NCBI GenBank assembly: GCA_000934455.1
Contig: JXUT01142987.1
Span: 1 to 22,159, forward strand
From: Apostichopus parvimensis
Lineage: Eukaryota; Echinodermata; Holothuroidea; Aspidochirotida; Stichopodidae
Length of the DNA stretch: 22,159 bases
Direction of reading: 5' to 3'
Shown: positions 10,309 to 20,959 of the stretch, in pieces
Position numbering within the stretch: position 1 is the stretch's first letter
Layout: each line of letters opens with the position of its first letter
Position numbers and translations under genes: made by a program
The notes under the pieces: model-generated
What the model saw: only the letters and a program-made list of their open reading frames with translations
The model's database searches: none
Told to the model about the DNA's origin: nothing

Positions 10309-10565
10309 CATTCGTGCCTCCGCCGCGTAAAGGCTATAGAACGTATATTCCATTGACCACTATGACAAAGCTGAGACGTTGGAATAATGATTTCGGGTAA
10401 CATTTAATCGTGTCACGTACACTACTTCATAGATTATATGATGTTCCTTGAATTGGTCAGGATTTTCAGAATTGTATAGTTTATATATATATATATAAGA
10501 GTATTGATTGAAAGTGTTCTTGATTAAATAATAATAGTTGTTGGAAGTTATTCGACTACCTCACC

Positions 10566-10808
10566 TCATGACCTTAGGCACGATTGAAAACTCTTCAACT
10601 CATCCTTGGATAACCATTCCTTGATATTTTTCACCAGCGACCCCACCCCCTCCAAACACGAATGAGTGTCCAAGCCCACCTTCACAAACATACTTTTTGC
10701 TTTACTACAATCGAAGCCCAGCCTCAAAACTTTCCACCCGGATGTCCATTTTACAGCTGACTGGGTTACAGCATTAGTTCTGTCAACACCAAGTATACGA
10801 TCAAGCAT
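10566..10808 (-). CDS. Weak candidate exon, unknown product
   Basis: A minus-strand open frame of 80 codons ends at 10566 and has protein-like composition, with the segment VKNIKEWLSKDELKSFQSCL resembling an amphipathic helix. I do not recognise it. Its ATG is preceded by a run of A with no pyrimidine tract or clear acceptor. An internal acceptor (ggtgttgacag) is possible but weak. It could be an exon, a decayed gene fragment or chance. It lies on the same strand as the 5886-6209 candidate, 4.3 kb away, but nothing in the sequence links the two. Confidence 0.2.
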   Translation of the reverse strand: MLDRILGVDRTNAVTQSAVKWTSGWKVLRLGFDCSKAKSMFVKVGLDTHSCLEGVGSLVKNIKEWLSKDELKSFQSCLRS

Positions 10809-12406
10809 TTTTTTTTATAAAGTTGTGCAAAATATATTATGTTTATATTCATGCTCATCAAACTGAAAATTATGTCGTTTTGTTGATGTGAAAGCCTATA
10901 CATTAAGAAAGTATTCCCGTCTCTTAATCTGATCTCTCTTTTTAGTATTGCGTCAATTGCAACAACAAAAAAGAGAGTATATTTCTCGATATGGTGATAA
11001 AATGATTTACATATAGTAAAAAAATATCACAGGCAATTTTCACCTCGATTGCCCACGTCCGAAATCTACCTCCCACTTTGGCTGAAGATAACATAAGCGC
11101 TGTTTGTCATATGGACAAATGTGTGTGAATCCATGACATAGTATTTTGCTATTTGTTGGAAGCAGACCCAAGTTTCGTCACAATAGTTACGAGGTATCCA
11201 CCGGACAGGCCGGACCCTGAGAGGGTTACCCCTGTTATGAGCACCATCCGTTGCAGACTCTAATGACCCGTCAGTTCACATTTCATGACCACAAAACCAG
11301 TTTATTGCGTTATCATTTTGATATTGTCTTTTTCCATATCAGGTGATGTCCTATTCATGACATTGCGAGCCAAGCAAAGAAAATGACGTCATAGACTAAA
11401 TCTGGATCGTTCCATACGCCTTATATCATGTACACTTCCTTTTCGTTTTTACTTATAACTGTCGAAAGTTTTATATAATTATAATAACACACAATAGACC
11501 GTGTATATGAACTCACGTAGAACACGTGAAGCCAATTAAAAAAAAACTTGTTAAAGTATCCATCCGCAATTCCATCGCATATTATAGTAATATTTTTCTT
11601 ATTCATGCATGAGCAAATTCCTGATGTACTTGATTCCCCGCATTTTGAAATCGGTTGTTGCTTTTTATATTTTTCTTGTTCATTATACCCGATCCCCAAT
11701 CTGCTCCAGCTTCCCTAGACCCCCACCCCAACCTCTTCTCCCCGCCAACATTTGGTTGAAACTAAACTATACAGTGGCTACATATCATGGATTAATTTCT
11801 GGAAAGTTGGAAGGAACTTAAGTCAATCCATATTCAGTCCCACCCTATCCCATCTCTTTCCATCGTCCCTATTAATTCTATTCTGTGGACGGGGGAGGTG
11901 GAGGAAGGGGGTGGGCGGTTAAAGTGAAAGTGTATGGTAGCGCGCATTAAACGATTAGAACGTCACACCTGTAAATCGATGTACAATAACACTGCACACA
12001 CAAAAAGGACGGGGGAGGGGGGACAAAAGAAAAGGCGGAACTTGGAAAACGAGGGCGCTCTTCAAGAAAAGATGAAGTAAAACATTCTAACACATTTTCA
12101 AAGGCGAACTATTTTCGAAGGCGAGCGCATATGGACAACAATACCCTTTCATGACCCCAAGACATACAGAAGTATGCATACAGATACAAGTGTGTTGTGC
12201 ATTCAGACCGAGGACCCCGTTGCTTTTTTCTTCCATGGTTCAAATCCACGTACCCTAAACTCAATAATATTATCCTTCACCAAGGTCCGCATATGCGGGT
12301 AAAATATTTTACCCGAAATCGGCGTTTTCACGACAGCAGATTACATATATACTTACGATCAAAATTAATGGTACCGTCGTAGACAAGTAATGCAGTGTTA
12401 CCTATT

Positions 12407-12570
12407 GTTACGACCATCTAACAGTATAATTTTCATAGTAAAAACAATTATCAAACATGCAAAGACAACTTATAATAGTCATGATTGTTACGACAGTAAG
12501 TTTGAAAGTTACGACCAATTTTCTCAGTCAATCGTATAAACAATATTCCCCCAAAAGTTACGACCGTTTT
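12407..12570. repeat. GTTACGAC-containing degenerate repeats
   Basis: GTTACGAC occurs at 12407, 12487, 12508 and 12557. The last two occurrences head a diverged unit of about 49 bp (AGTTACGACC then T/C-rich TTTTCTxA). The others are isolated. Confidence 0.55.
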
Positions 12571-13403
12571 TCTGACAAAACGTGAACGAATTCTTCTGAG
12601 GACTTGGATTTCTTTATTTCAAGTCCTCATTCAAATTTCAAAGCAAGTGCATTTTCACATACGAATTGCACACAAAGGACCAAAGCTATATTCACGTCTT
12701 TTCGTGACATTCTTAGCATATATGTTAACTTATCAGTAAGGTTTCGTTGAAATATAACGAAAGGACAATGAACATGGACATAATATTTATTCGGGAATCA
12801 TGATACACATCTGACTATTATCAAGGGACTAGGATCGCGAGTGGATCGATACTTTGATCGTTTGGTGTGAAATGTATTCTGATATAACGCCCTCTATTTC
12901 TATGGCAACCGATTATTTGCAATATTACGCAGAAACAAGAGAAGATGAAAATGTAGGTACTTTTGTATAACTTTCATCGAATCGTTTCTATGAATTAACA
13001 GATATTAGAATATTGGTTAGAAGTGTCCCATCTATTGCTAGCACTTTGCTGACTAACATGTAACCACCTCTTTACATTTTTCGTTGAATGGTAATCTAAC
13101 GTTAAATTATTCTATCCTATCACTAACACTCACTCAGCCATATGCCTATGACTAGTTAGTGTAACTCACTAACGTTGAGCTAGCCTGGTTCCGCGACGCC
13201 AACTCGGTAGATTTATCATAGGGTTGAAAAGTTGCTCATTGACTGCTTGAATCCACCCCTTTTGACAGGAAGAGTAATATTTGACAGAACTAAGGTCGAA
13301 AAACAAATTACCCATAGGCTAGGCCATAATATACCAGGCTATAGCCAGGCGTATTGCCAGTTTAACGACAACATGATACTGTCAAGTGTCATTAGTACTA
13401 GCA

Positions 13404-13887
13404 TGGACACTTCGAATTTCGGACACCTAAGCCTTAAATCACCCCAAAACTATATCTTCTGGTATAAATCACCTGAAAATATACTTGATATGGTGGGAGA
13501 AGTGCATTATATTAAGATACACAGCCAAACTTTCTTTCCTGCAAACTGTTTTCACGTTGTAAAAAAGAAGATTCTTCGTGATTGTGGAACTGGTATTTCT
13601 TTGCTAGAGTATTGCGAAATTCGGACACTCGTTCCCACAGTGTGGCGCTGGTGATAAAATTGGTGGCGCAGTTGCTCTTTCAGTAATTATAACAGACTTC
13701 ATAGAACTCCGTCATTTTATTGACAAATATGTAAGTATTTACTTGCACACGGGTCATTTTAGAGAGAAAGTATCTGTATCTTTGTAGTTTTTCGTAAAAT
13801 TGGTTGCTGCTATAGGTTGTTATGGTGAAATCGTGCATTTCTTAGGGGTGTCTGAAATTCGCAGTGTTCCGAATTTCGCAATACTGA
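13404..13887. repeat. Diverged inverted repeat around GAATTTCGGACAC
   Basis: ACTTCGAATTTCGGACACC followed by TAAG (about 13409-13431) matches the reverse complement of 13841-13868 with a few changes and a small gap. A second block, AGTATTGCGAAATTCGG (about 13610-13626), matches the reverse complement of 13869-13885. The right side thus pairs with two places on the left. It may be the remains of a transposon or a rearranged satellite. The 140-codon open frame at 13232-13654 overlaps it but shows no domain. Confidence 0.5.
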
Positions 13888-14101
13888 CTATACTAATACT
13901 GATTGGTGTAGCCTAGGCCAATGGGCTAGTCTAGGCCGGATCTAGTGACATTCTGCCATAGTACATACCGCCATACCTTTTCGGCTATAGTTTTCGCTCC
14001 TTTCAGCGCGAAGGTACATTTAAGGAATATATTTTACCGTGGTATACAGGAATGTATCGGTGAAACTTTCTTTGAATCTAGTGGAAGGATACAGTAGGTA
14101 C

Positions 14102-14278
14102 TGTACACCGTCTTCAAATGTGACAGTTCGCTGGATAGACTGAATTGTAGTTAAGACAAGATTGGGGAATTGATACACAGTCTTTAATGTACAGGTTGAT
14201 TGAATAGTTTAATTGTAAGTTCGTAAGAGTTGATACACTGTCTTCAAATATATAAAAAGTGGTTGAATAAATCAAATT
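14102..14278. repeat. Degenerate tandem repeat, 60-68 bp, three copies
   Basis: Units start at 14102, 14170 and 14230, each opening with TGxTACACxGTCTT, followed by a GGxTGxATAxxxTxAATTGTA-like segment. The array lies just beyond the 3' end of the LINE in the LINE's own orientation. It could be its 3' tail, since CR1-type elements often end in short repeats, or an unrelated minisatellite. Confidence 0.6.
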
Positions 14279-14398
14279 AAATTAGGCTGATTGTTTATTA
14301 AAAAGTCCGATTCTGATTGAGGATTTTGAGGGCCTAGGTAGAGTAACGCGATGCAGTATACAAATTGCATATGAAATGCACCTACAATTATGTATTCT

Positions 14399-15770
14399 AA
14401 AAGTTTGAATACTTGGCTTAGCGTTTACAGAATGAGGAAGGGTATTCCAGAGCCTGATTGCACGGTCTCAGAGAGTGTTACACTGTGAAGAAGTTTGGAT
14501 GTTGTCTTGATGCAGGAATGTAGACTGTCGAGTATTGTGGTCATGGATCGAGAAGTTGTGTGAAAAGTAGTTTGAGAAGTAATCAGGTAAAAGGTCGTGA
14601 AGTGATTGGTAGCTAGGGCAAAGTAGCAATACTGGTGTTCGTTATGTCAGTAAGTTTCAGTTGGTTCAGTGACTTGAATAAATGATTTGTGTGGTCACAA
14701 GGTTTGGAACAAGTGATGTGTCTGATAGCATGCATTTGTACAGTAGTTCACATTTAGCCTGTTCAGTTGAGAACGACTAGCACTAGACCAAATAACCATA
14801 CAGTAGTTAAGGTGGGGGTAGATTAAAGTAAGATAGATAGTTTATGGAGAACATTTCTAGGGAGCACATTCTTCAGCCTCCCTAGGATAACAACCCGTTT
14901 AGCAATCTGAGATGCAACATTACAAATACGATCGCTCCACGATAGCTTGAATCAACATAGACACCGATGAATTTTACGTTATTAGCACGTTGCAAAGATT
15001 TACCATCAATGGAAATATTAAACACAAAACTACCCAGGCTGGTCAGGTCTTGAAGACCATATAACTTGTTTTTGCCACATTTAGTAAGAGTTTATTTACA
15101 GCAAACCAATCAAAATATTGCTTAAGTTCATGACACACCAGCTCCTTGAGGCGATGTGGTTCGATTCACTGAAGAAGATATGTCGTCAGCAAACAAGACA
15201 AGTGAAGCATTGTTAAATACATTAGTTAAGTCATTAATATACTGTACATGATGAAGAGAAGGGGTCCAAGAATGGAACCTTGAGGAACACCACATTTTTC
15301 TTTACTTAGTTCAGAGTTAACGCCCTTGAAAGAAGTGAATTGCTCTCTGTTAGATAAGTAGTTCTAATCCAATTATGTGAGACCCCTCTGAAACCATAAT
15401 TTGCTAGTTTAATAAGTAGAACACCATGATCAATGGTGTCAAAAGCTTTTGACAGGTCGAGAAAAATCCTAATGGAAGTTTCATTTTTAACTGAAACTTT
15501 GTTGAGTTTGTCAATGGTGTCTATAATCTGAGCAAGTCCTGTAGAGTGGCTGGGACGGAAGCCATACTGACAACTTGACAGAATATTGTGTGTTTGAATG
15601 AACCAGTTAACCCTATTGTACATAAGTCTTTCTAAGATCTTTGACATACAGGGTAGGACAGAAATGGGATGATAGTTAATGAACTTATTCTTTACACCTT
15701 GTTTGTAGATAGGAATTATATACCCTAGCTACAGTACTTTCAATTTATCAGGAAAACTGCCCAAAAAAAA
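14399..15770 (-). mobile_element. 5'-truncated, inactive LINE (CR1/Jockey-type reverse transcriptase)
   Basis: Reading the minus strand from about 15770 down, the pieces of a non-LTR retrotransposon reverse transcriptase appear in order, in shifting frames: FPDKLKV, then IPIYKQGVKNKF, YHPISVLPCMSKILERLM, the GFRPSHST motif, motif A (IFLDLSKAFDTIDH), NYGFRG, motif B (CGVPQGSILGPLLF) and motif C with the catalytic pair (LFADD). The C-terminal part follows: KFIGVYVDS, YPHLNYCMVIW, and near the end IRLWNTLPHSVNAKPSIQTF then TAG at about 14400. The best open piece is 15306-15647. Several frameshifts and stops kill it. Endonuclease and ORF1 are absent, as in a typical 5' truncation. The exact clade within the CR1/Jockey group is not resolved. 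Two of the lesions are 5-bp CAGTA/CTGTA insertions. Confidence 0.9.
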
Positions 15771-15799
15771 CGAGATATTTAGACTTTCCAGAGTAATAA

Positions 15800-16915
15800 G
15801 TTGCAGTAACCTAGGTTACTTCGGTTAATTTCCGCTGTTTTCAGTTAGTAGCAGAGCGATATCAAGCACTATCACCTGGCCACAGTAACTTAATCAGAGA
15901 ATGGCTTATACTTAACAAAGAGTGAAATGTACCTGTACATATTATAATGCTACACTTTTTTAAGGGGATCAGATTTTAGCCCAGAGCTGTGAAAATGTTA
16001 GACACATACTGTATCTACTGTATGCTGTTAATGTGAGTCAACAATCTATGTGAAGAAAAGAAGTCTCTGGAGGATAAATGGCAATGTAAATTACTGTTTT
16101 TTCAACCAGTTATATATAATCTGACCCCCATAAAACTTTGTAGGGAATTTAAGAAACTCTTTCTTCAGTTGTTGACAAATGTTGCACAGAATTATTTTTT
16201 AGCGACTTTCAATGCGGAGAGAGCAAACATATGTTAAGTCAACAGAACGTTTTCAAAATCAGAGATGCTAGCATATCATAAAATATGAAACATAAATTGT
16301 CCAAACTCAAACATTTGTGATGAAATCGATGGTTCAGATATATTACTTGATGGTCTCAGAAACAATACAATGACAGCTTAATCCTACCAGATTTCTTGTC
16401 GAAACGTACTGTTATGTTGATTGTTTAATCACATATGATAGTCTACAGTATAGCACAAACATTGCTATCTTTACACAGTTAAAACGAACATTACCAGTAC
16501 TGACTAGTTAAACCATTTGAACAAAATTGAGCAACAAATTGAATGCACTTTGTGTTCATTCAGTGAACTTTTAGGATGTTGGTAGACAATTGGTAAGAGA
16601 CTCTTAGCCAATCAAATCATTAGAAAAGCCCTGGACTATTTTTAGCATAAAACTCTCTGTCATAGAAACATTGTTACAGTAGCTCTGTACTGAAGCATTG
16701 CAACTTGTGGCTAATTGTTATGTTTTTATTTGTTTAGCATCTTGCATTGGGGAGGAAATATCCAGCATTTGTAACAATGCTAAGTGCAATAGGCAAATGG
16801 AAAATAAAGAGATTTATATTAGGGTTATAACAATTTACGTTCGTTAATATATATTTATTATGGGCTTTTGAAAGTTATTCTATTCTACTTCCATTGATTT
16901 TTGTTTTTATTGCAG
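15800..16915. other. Gene-poor stretch
   Basis: No exon is supported. It contains four TACWGTA heptamers (16017, 16026, 16444, 16675), and the end of the stretch is a pyrimidine-rich acceptor-like sequence (ttttgtttttattgcag, ending 16915). Confidence 0.5.
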
Positions 16916-17261
16916 GTGATTGCCAGGTCTTTCAACAGAAACTTGTCTTTCATTGATTATCACCTTGATCCTATTCCCCAAAATCCTTGAAAATTTTACC
17001 AAACCCTATGATCATGTATAGTGCAATTATATTTTTGTAGTTTTATCTACATTTTTCAAAACATTTTGCTGCCTTGAAATTTTTTACATCCATTAAGTTT
17101 AAATGCCTAAAAACCAAATGCCAAATGCCACCATTACAAAATTAACTAGTAAAGTTACTCCCAGTGGCATGGGGAAAAAAGGAAACAAACGTCCAGGCTT
17201 CAAGAAGTTGCGAAAGAGAAGAACATCATTTGGGAGGAGCACATTGATGCATTATGAAGTG
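16916..17261 (+). CDS. Candidate exon with the start of a basic unknown protein (ATG at 17103)
   Basis: A strong acceptor (ttttgtttttattgcag) ends at 16915 and a consensus donor (gtaagt) lies at 17262-17267. Between them an ATG at 17103 opens 53 codons to the donor, in phase 0. The peptide is strongly basic (MPKNQMPNATITKL..., then GNKRPGFKKLRKRRTSFGR) and contains RRTS, an R-R-x-S site of the kind basophilic kinases use. I do not recognise it. In this model 16916-17102 is 5' UTR. The bases before the ATG are not a strong initiation context. A second reading is possible: from 16916 the frame VIARSFNRNLSFIDYHLD... runs 24 codons to TGA and could be a last exon instead. Downstream exons were not firmly identified. 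Confidence 0.35.
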
Positions 17262-18143
17262 GTAAGTTTCTTTGTATCTCTCAGCTTTTAAAAACATTTG
17301 AGTTGGCATGATCTCACTTGTTGCAAGTTTGTTCAACTCAAAGATGACTACAGTAGATGCTCCCATATGCTGAGCTTTAAGTTGAAACAAGGATGGGTTG
17401 GGTTAATAGAATGATATGATTCGGATATTACGGTTTGTAGTTGACTGAGGAAGTATGCATGAGTATCACTATATTTACTTTATTCTATTCCTTACCTGTC
17501 TCCTCACTACCATACAATACTACTCTTATTTCAATGTGCCTCTAGGAGAGTAATGTGGGTACATTTCTAGCACTGTACATTGTGTACCCTCCAGAGATTG
17601 GTCACTTCCCTGTCACCCAAATGATTTGCCTCTCTATACCCTGAAATGCCTGTACATGAGTTTAGTATACATGGATTCATTATCATAATGTGTCTGCCTT
17701 CTTTTGGATCTTCTCAAGCCAGGTTGCCATTAAGTTTTGAAAGTGACTATAATGTCACTTGAGTTTAAACACTTACACAACCTACTTTGTTTCCTTCGTT
17801 AATTGTTAAAGTATTAATGAGGCATCCCGTGAAACGCTACGCAGAACACAGATTTATGTAGTCTCTTCATGGCAATAAAAAGTGTGGATTACAAATTTTT
17901 GTGAATGAGAGAAATTGCATAATAAATCCGAGCAACAAACGACAAAAGGCATTTTAAATTTGTGGATCCATCCAAGACATCACAGGTTACTCTGCAATGC
18001 TTGCTTTGGAGTACAATTCTAGATGGCAATATTTAGTGGAACTAGCTCACACATAGCAATTCATCGACAGAGTAGGAAATTGTGTCTTTGCAGACCGCAG
18101 TAGGTATTATTTCGCTAACTTCTCTCCACCTGTCCCTCCTTGC
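17262..18143. other. Gene-poor stretch, possibly intron
   Basis: It begins with the gtaagt donor of the candidate exon ending at 17261, so it may be intron. One TACAGTA lies at 17349. No other structure was recognised. Confidence 0.4.
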
Positions 18144-18560
18144 CTAGATCCCACTCCCACCTTTATGCTGTAGCAGCTGTACTGATACTTCTCTGTTGAG
18201 AACATCTGACTGTGATGTTTCTTCTGCAATGCAATCTTTAATATAAGTCATCGTATTGTCACATTCACTGAATATAAATTGGTGTAGTTTGTCCTCAAGA
18301 CTTAGAATAATTTCAATACCAGTCTTAGACATTGGAGGTCCCTCTTATGGACCTGAAGGTCCCTCTAATGGACCTGGAGGTCCCTCTAATGGACCTGGAG
18401 GTCCCTCTAATGGACCTGGTGGTCCCTCTAATGGACCTGGTGGTCCCTCTAATGGACCTGGTGGTCCCTCTAATGGACCTGGTGGTCCCTCTAATGAACC
18501 TTGATATTTTTCGTCATATAACTTGTACTTTACAGTAGAATGTGATTCTAAGGCTAGTTG
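18144..18560 (-). pseudogene. Weak minus-strand coding candidate running through the 21-bp minisatellite
   Basis: The minus strand is open from about 18560 to 18144 with a single internal stop. It reads QLALESHSTVKYKLYDEKYQ, then repeated LEGPPGP units from the minisatellite, then a TAA in the most diverged unit (a T-to-A change, at about 18345), then from ATG 18332 MSKTGIEIILSLEDKLHQFI and 42 further residues of ordinary composition. A donor-like AAAG/GTGGGA lies near the end. The non-repeat part looks more protein-like than the + strand frames, but I do not recognise it and no good acceptor was found. It may be a decayed exon or chance. Confidence 0.2.
18334..18501. repeat. 21-bp minisatellite, 8 copies
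   Basis: Eight exact-length units of 21 bp, consensus GGxGGTCCCTCTAATGGACC plus T. Copies 1 and 2 and the end of copy 8 carry point changes, while copies 3-7 differ only at one base (A in 3-4, T in 5-7). Being a multiple of three it is open in two + frames (GGPSNGP and MDLVVPL heptapeptides) and nearly open on the minus strand (LEGPPGP). It is much more GC-rich than its surroundings. Confidence 0.95.
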
Positions 18561-20950
18561 TCAATTCTTACTATTTCCTAAAGTTTCAGGAATATTAAAA
18601 TTTCTATGGTGCCATAAATTTCTAAAGTGATAGTCAAGAGGAAATTTTATTTTAAGACTGATGAATGAGAAACAGATTCTAAGCATCATGGTGAAATTTA
18701 CAAGCTGTAATTCCTACATTCCTATATTCCTTGAGATTGATATCGTTGAAATTGTAAAGATTTCAACATACTGTAAGTGAGACTTTGCTTTAAGTGAAAC
18801 TTTGGTTTAACCTTGGATTAGATCTATAGGGTTCCAACATCAATTTATATACATACTGATGAATGTAGTGTTTCACATCTACAGTAGATATATCCCAATT
18901 TTCAAATAGGAAATTGGCTTTAAAATTTTAAAGAAAGACATAATAAATTGTCTGTGTTTATCTTTGTTCTGAGCCTTCAGAACTATTCATCCTACTTTGT
19001 CCTATCTTTTACAAAGACAAATTGACAAAACTTTTGAATTGGCATAAAATTTTACAAGTTTGCTTCTATTAGGATCAGCCAGTTTATGTCCCTGTAGATC
19101 CAGGATAACACTACTAAGTACTGTAGTTGTTTAAGTTTGAAGGTGCCTGCAACTTTCACAAACTTGTATGCTATAGTAGATCTGTGATGTGCAGCTCCAC
19201 CAATGTCTGTAATTGAGGTTTTGGCAGTTCAGTACGTATTCCCTTAAATGTGCTGCATTTATTGATGATGGTCTTGCCAATTCACACGTCTTGTCAGTAA
19301 AGATTCAGGCATACCATCAGCTTGTTATTTTGTGTGACAAACTTACACACCTTTATTTGGAATGCACAGTAGCTGGTGTGAAAATTGTCATCACAGAGTT
19401 GCTATTTCATTGACCATGTACAGTAGCACCGGAAAACAACAGCAGTGGAGTATAAACAGCTAACATGTGTAGTGATTACTCCTGTACGAGACTGTTTGTC
19501 ATCATAGTCATCATCAACTTGTTTTGTTGAGTTTGATATATTAATAAAGTAAATAAGAGGCATAATTCATTGCAAAAGGGTTTGCTAAACAAAGTTCTGT
19601 GGAACAGTGGAACCTATGCCACATAATATTCAACTAACTGTGTTTATCTCCTAGATATTTGTATGGAATAAATCATGTCATTGTTTAAGCCTAGAGGACA
19701 AATAGGTCTGTGATGACACCATTGTGTTTGAAAGTTTGCTATGTGTACATGGATTGCAAACTTGGAAATTGAAAGGAGAGGAAAAGCCATTCCAATGAAG
19801 TTTTATGCTTAAGTTAAATGATAAATATTGAACAGTTTGTCATATCCAAGCAATGTTTACATTTTAAGTGGACTGAAGAACGCTGTTGTCAGTTTTCAGC
19901 CATTCCAATAGAGGCGCTGCATTATATACATACATACATATATCCCAAAGGTACTGATCATAACTTACTATACCCATGGAACAGTGAGCACTATTAAAAT
20001 GACATACTACTTTCCAGAGATTGTTAAGGTAAATTTTACATAAATATGTAGTTCACTAATTAATGCTTTTTACCTCTTTTCTTACGATAATATCTACTTT
20101 TATTGAAATGGGAAATTGTTACCCTCAAGCAATGTTTAAATTATACCTTATGTATGTGAAAAAAATATTCCTAAATATTGTTATCATTTTGGGGGATGAA
20201 CAAGCCATGTATCTCTTTGTGTTTATGTTGTATGAATGAACAAGTTTAGGGAAGACTTATCATCTTATATCCTATAAATTACAGCCTTTTTCGAGTTGAT
20301 TTTGGGTACATTTTTTCGATGCTATTCAATAGTCCCTTAAAACAAGGTACTGTAGTGTACTGTAGGCCCTCGCAGATTCACTAGTCAAGTCAACTTTCAT
20401 TTCAAAATCATGACATTCCAATGTAAATGCTTTTTACATGTATCCATATGCAATTGAGTATGTACTCAAATATTGCTCTCTGGGAATTCAAAGGTTGAGG
20501 ATCAAGTCAAATTCAGTTAGTTCAAATTTTATATATTGGGGTAAAATCTAGAACATTAGTGCCTGTAACAGCAATTGCAGCCCAAATACAATACAATGCT
20601 GCTTTAAGCACCATGAGTCAGAAATGATTGTTACGCTATCTACTACTTATCCTTCAGATCTTTCTTGCGTTTGTGTATATTAGCAACTTTGATAAAGATA
20701 GGGCTCTGTATACAGTAGCTGCCTAGTCTATCACACACAGTATACGGTACAGTATTGTACCCTCATAATTCACAAATAAGCTGGTTTAGGTTTGGCTTTA
20801 AAGTTGTGTATTACACCATTGGAATTGCAAAACTTTGGAAAAGTAGTCTGGTTATAGATTTGTTTGTATTTTCAACTCTTGTTGAGTTGCATTCAGAGGC
20901 TATGTAGGTGTCGTACCGTGATTAACCTTAAGCTATTGTAGAAGAGGCCA
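18561..20950. other. Gene-poor stretch
   Basis: No exon supported; the small open frame at 19213-19413 is not convincing. It contains eight TACWGTA heptamers (18769, 18880, 19119, 19419, 20348, 20358, 20711, 20748) and a TACA/CATA microsatellite near 19925-19943. Confidence 0.5.
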
Positions 20951-20959
20951 AAGTTTAGC

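Larger units (their letters stand above)
8970..13230. other. Gene-poor stretch with C runs and small repeats
   Basis: No supported gene apart from the weak candidate at 10566-10808. Visible items: a perfect 11-bp-stem hairpin at 9829-9853 (eight A and CC against GG and eight T), a run of about 19 C at 9940-9958, an AT run near 10484-10496, an 80-bp pyrimidine tract at 10231-10308, a TGACGTCA at 11384-11391, the GTTACGAC repeats near 12407-12565, and a 10-bp-stem hairpin at 12597-12606 / 12620-12629 (TGAGGACTTG with its complement). Confidence 0.5.

Noticed and set aside
13232..13654. 140-codon open frame as a gene
   Set aside because: It is the longest uninterrupted frame but shows no domain, no convincing splice signals and overlaps a diverged inverted repeat. 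Chance is more likely.
14739..14745. TACAGTA in the LINE as a clean third footprint
   Set aside because: Removing five bases does not fully restore the frame between the LNV and LQ codons; one more base would have to be missing. It is compatible with a scar but not proof.
14799..14805. TACAGTA in the LINE as an excision footprint
   Set aside because: On the minus strand it reads TAC TGT A in frame within YPHLNYCMVIW, a block expected in this protein family, so it is native coding sequence and not an insertion.
15153..15163. GGTTCGATTC as a tRNA B box (tRNA gene or SINE)
   Set aside because: It lies within the LINE coding region and no A box or cloverleaf could be found around it.
18256..18504. 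Collagen-like or antifreeze-like protein from the GGPSNGP repeat
   Set aside because: The repeat is a heptapeptide, not Gly-X-Y, and the frame upstream of the array lacks a supported start or domain.
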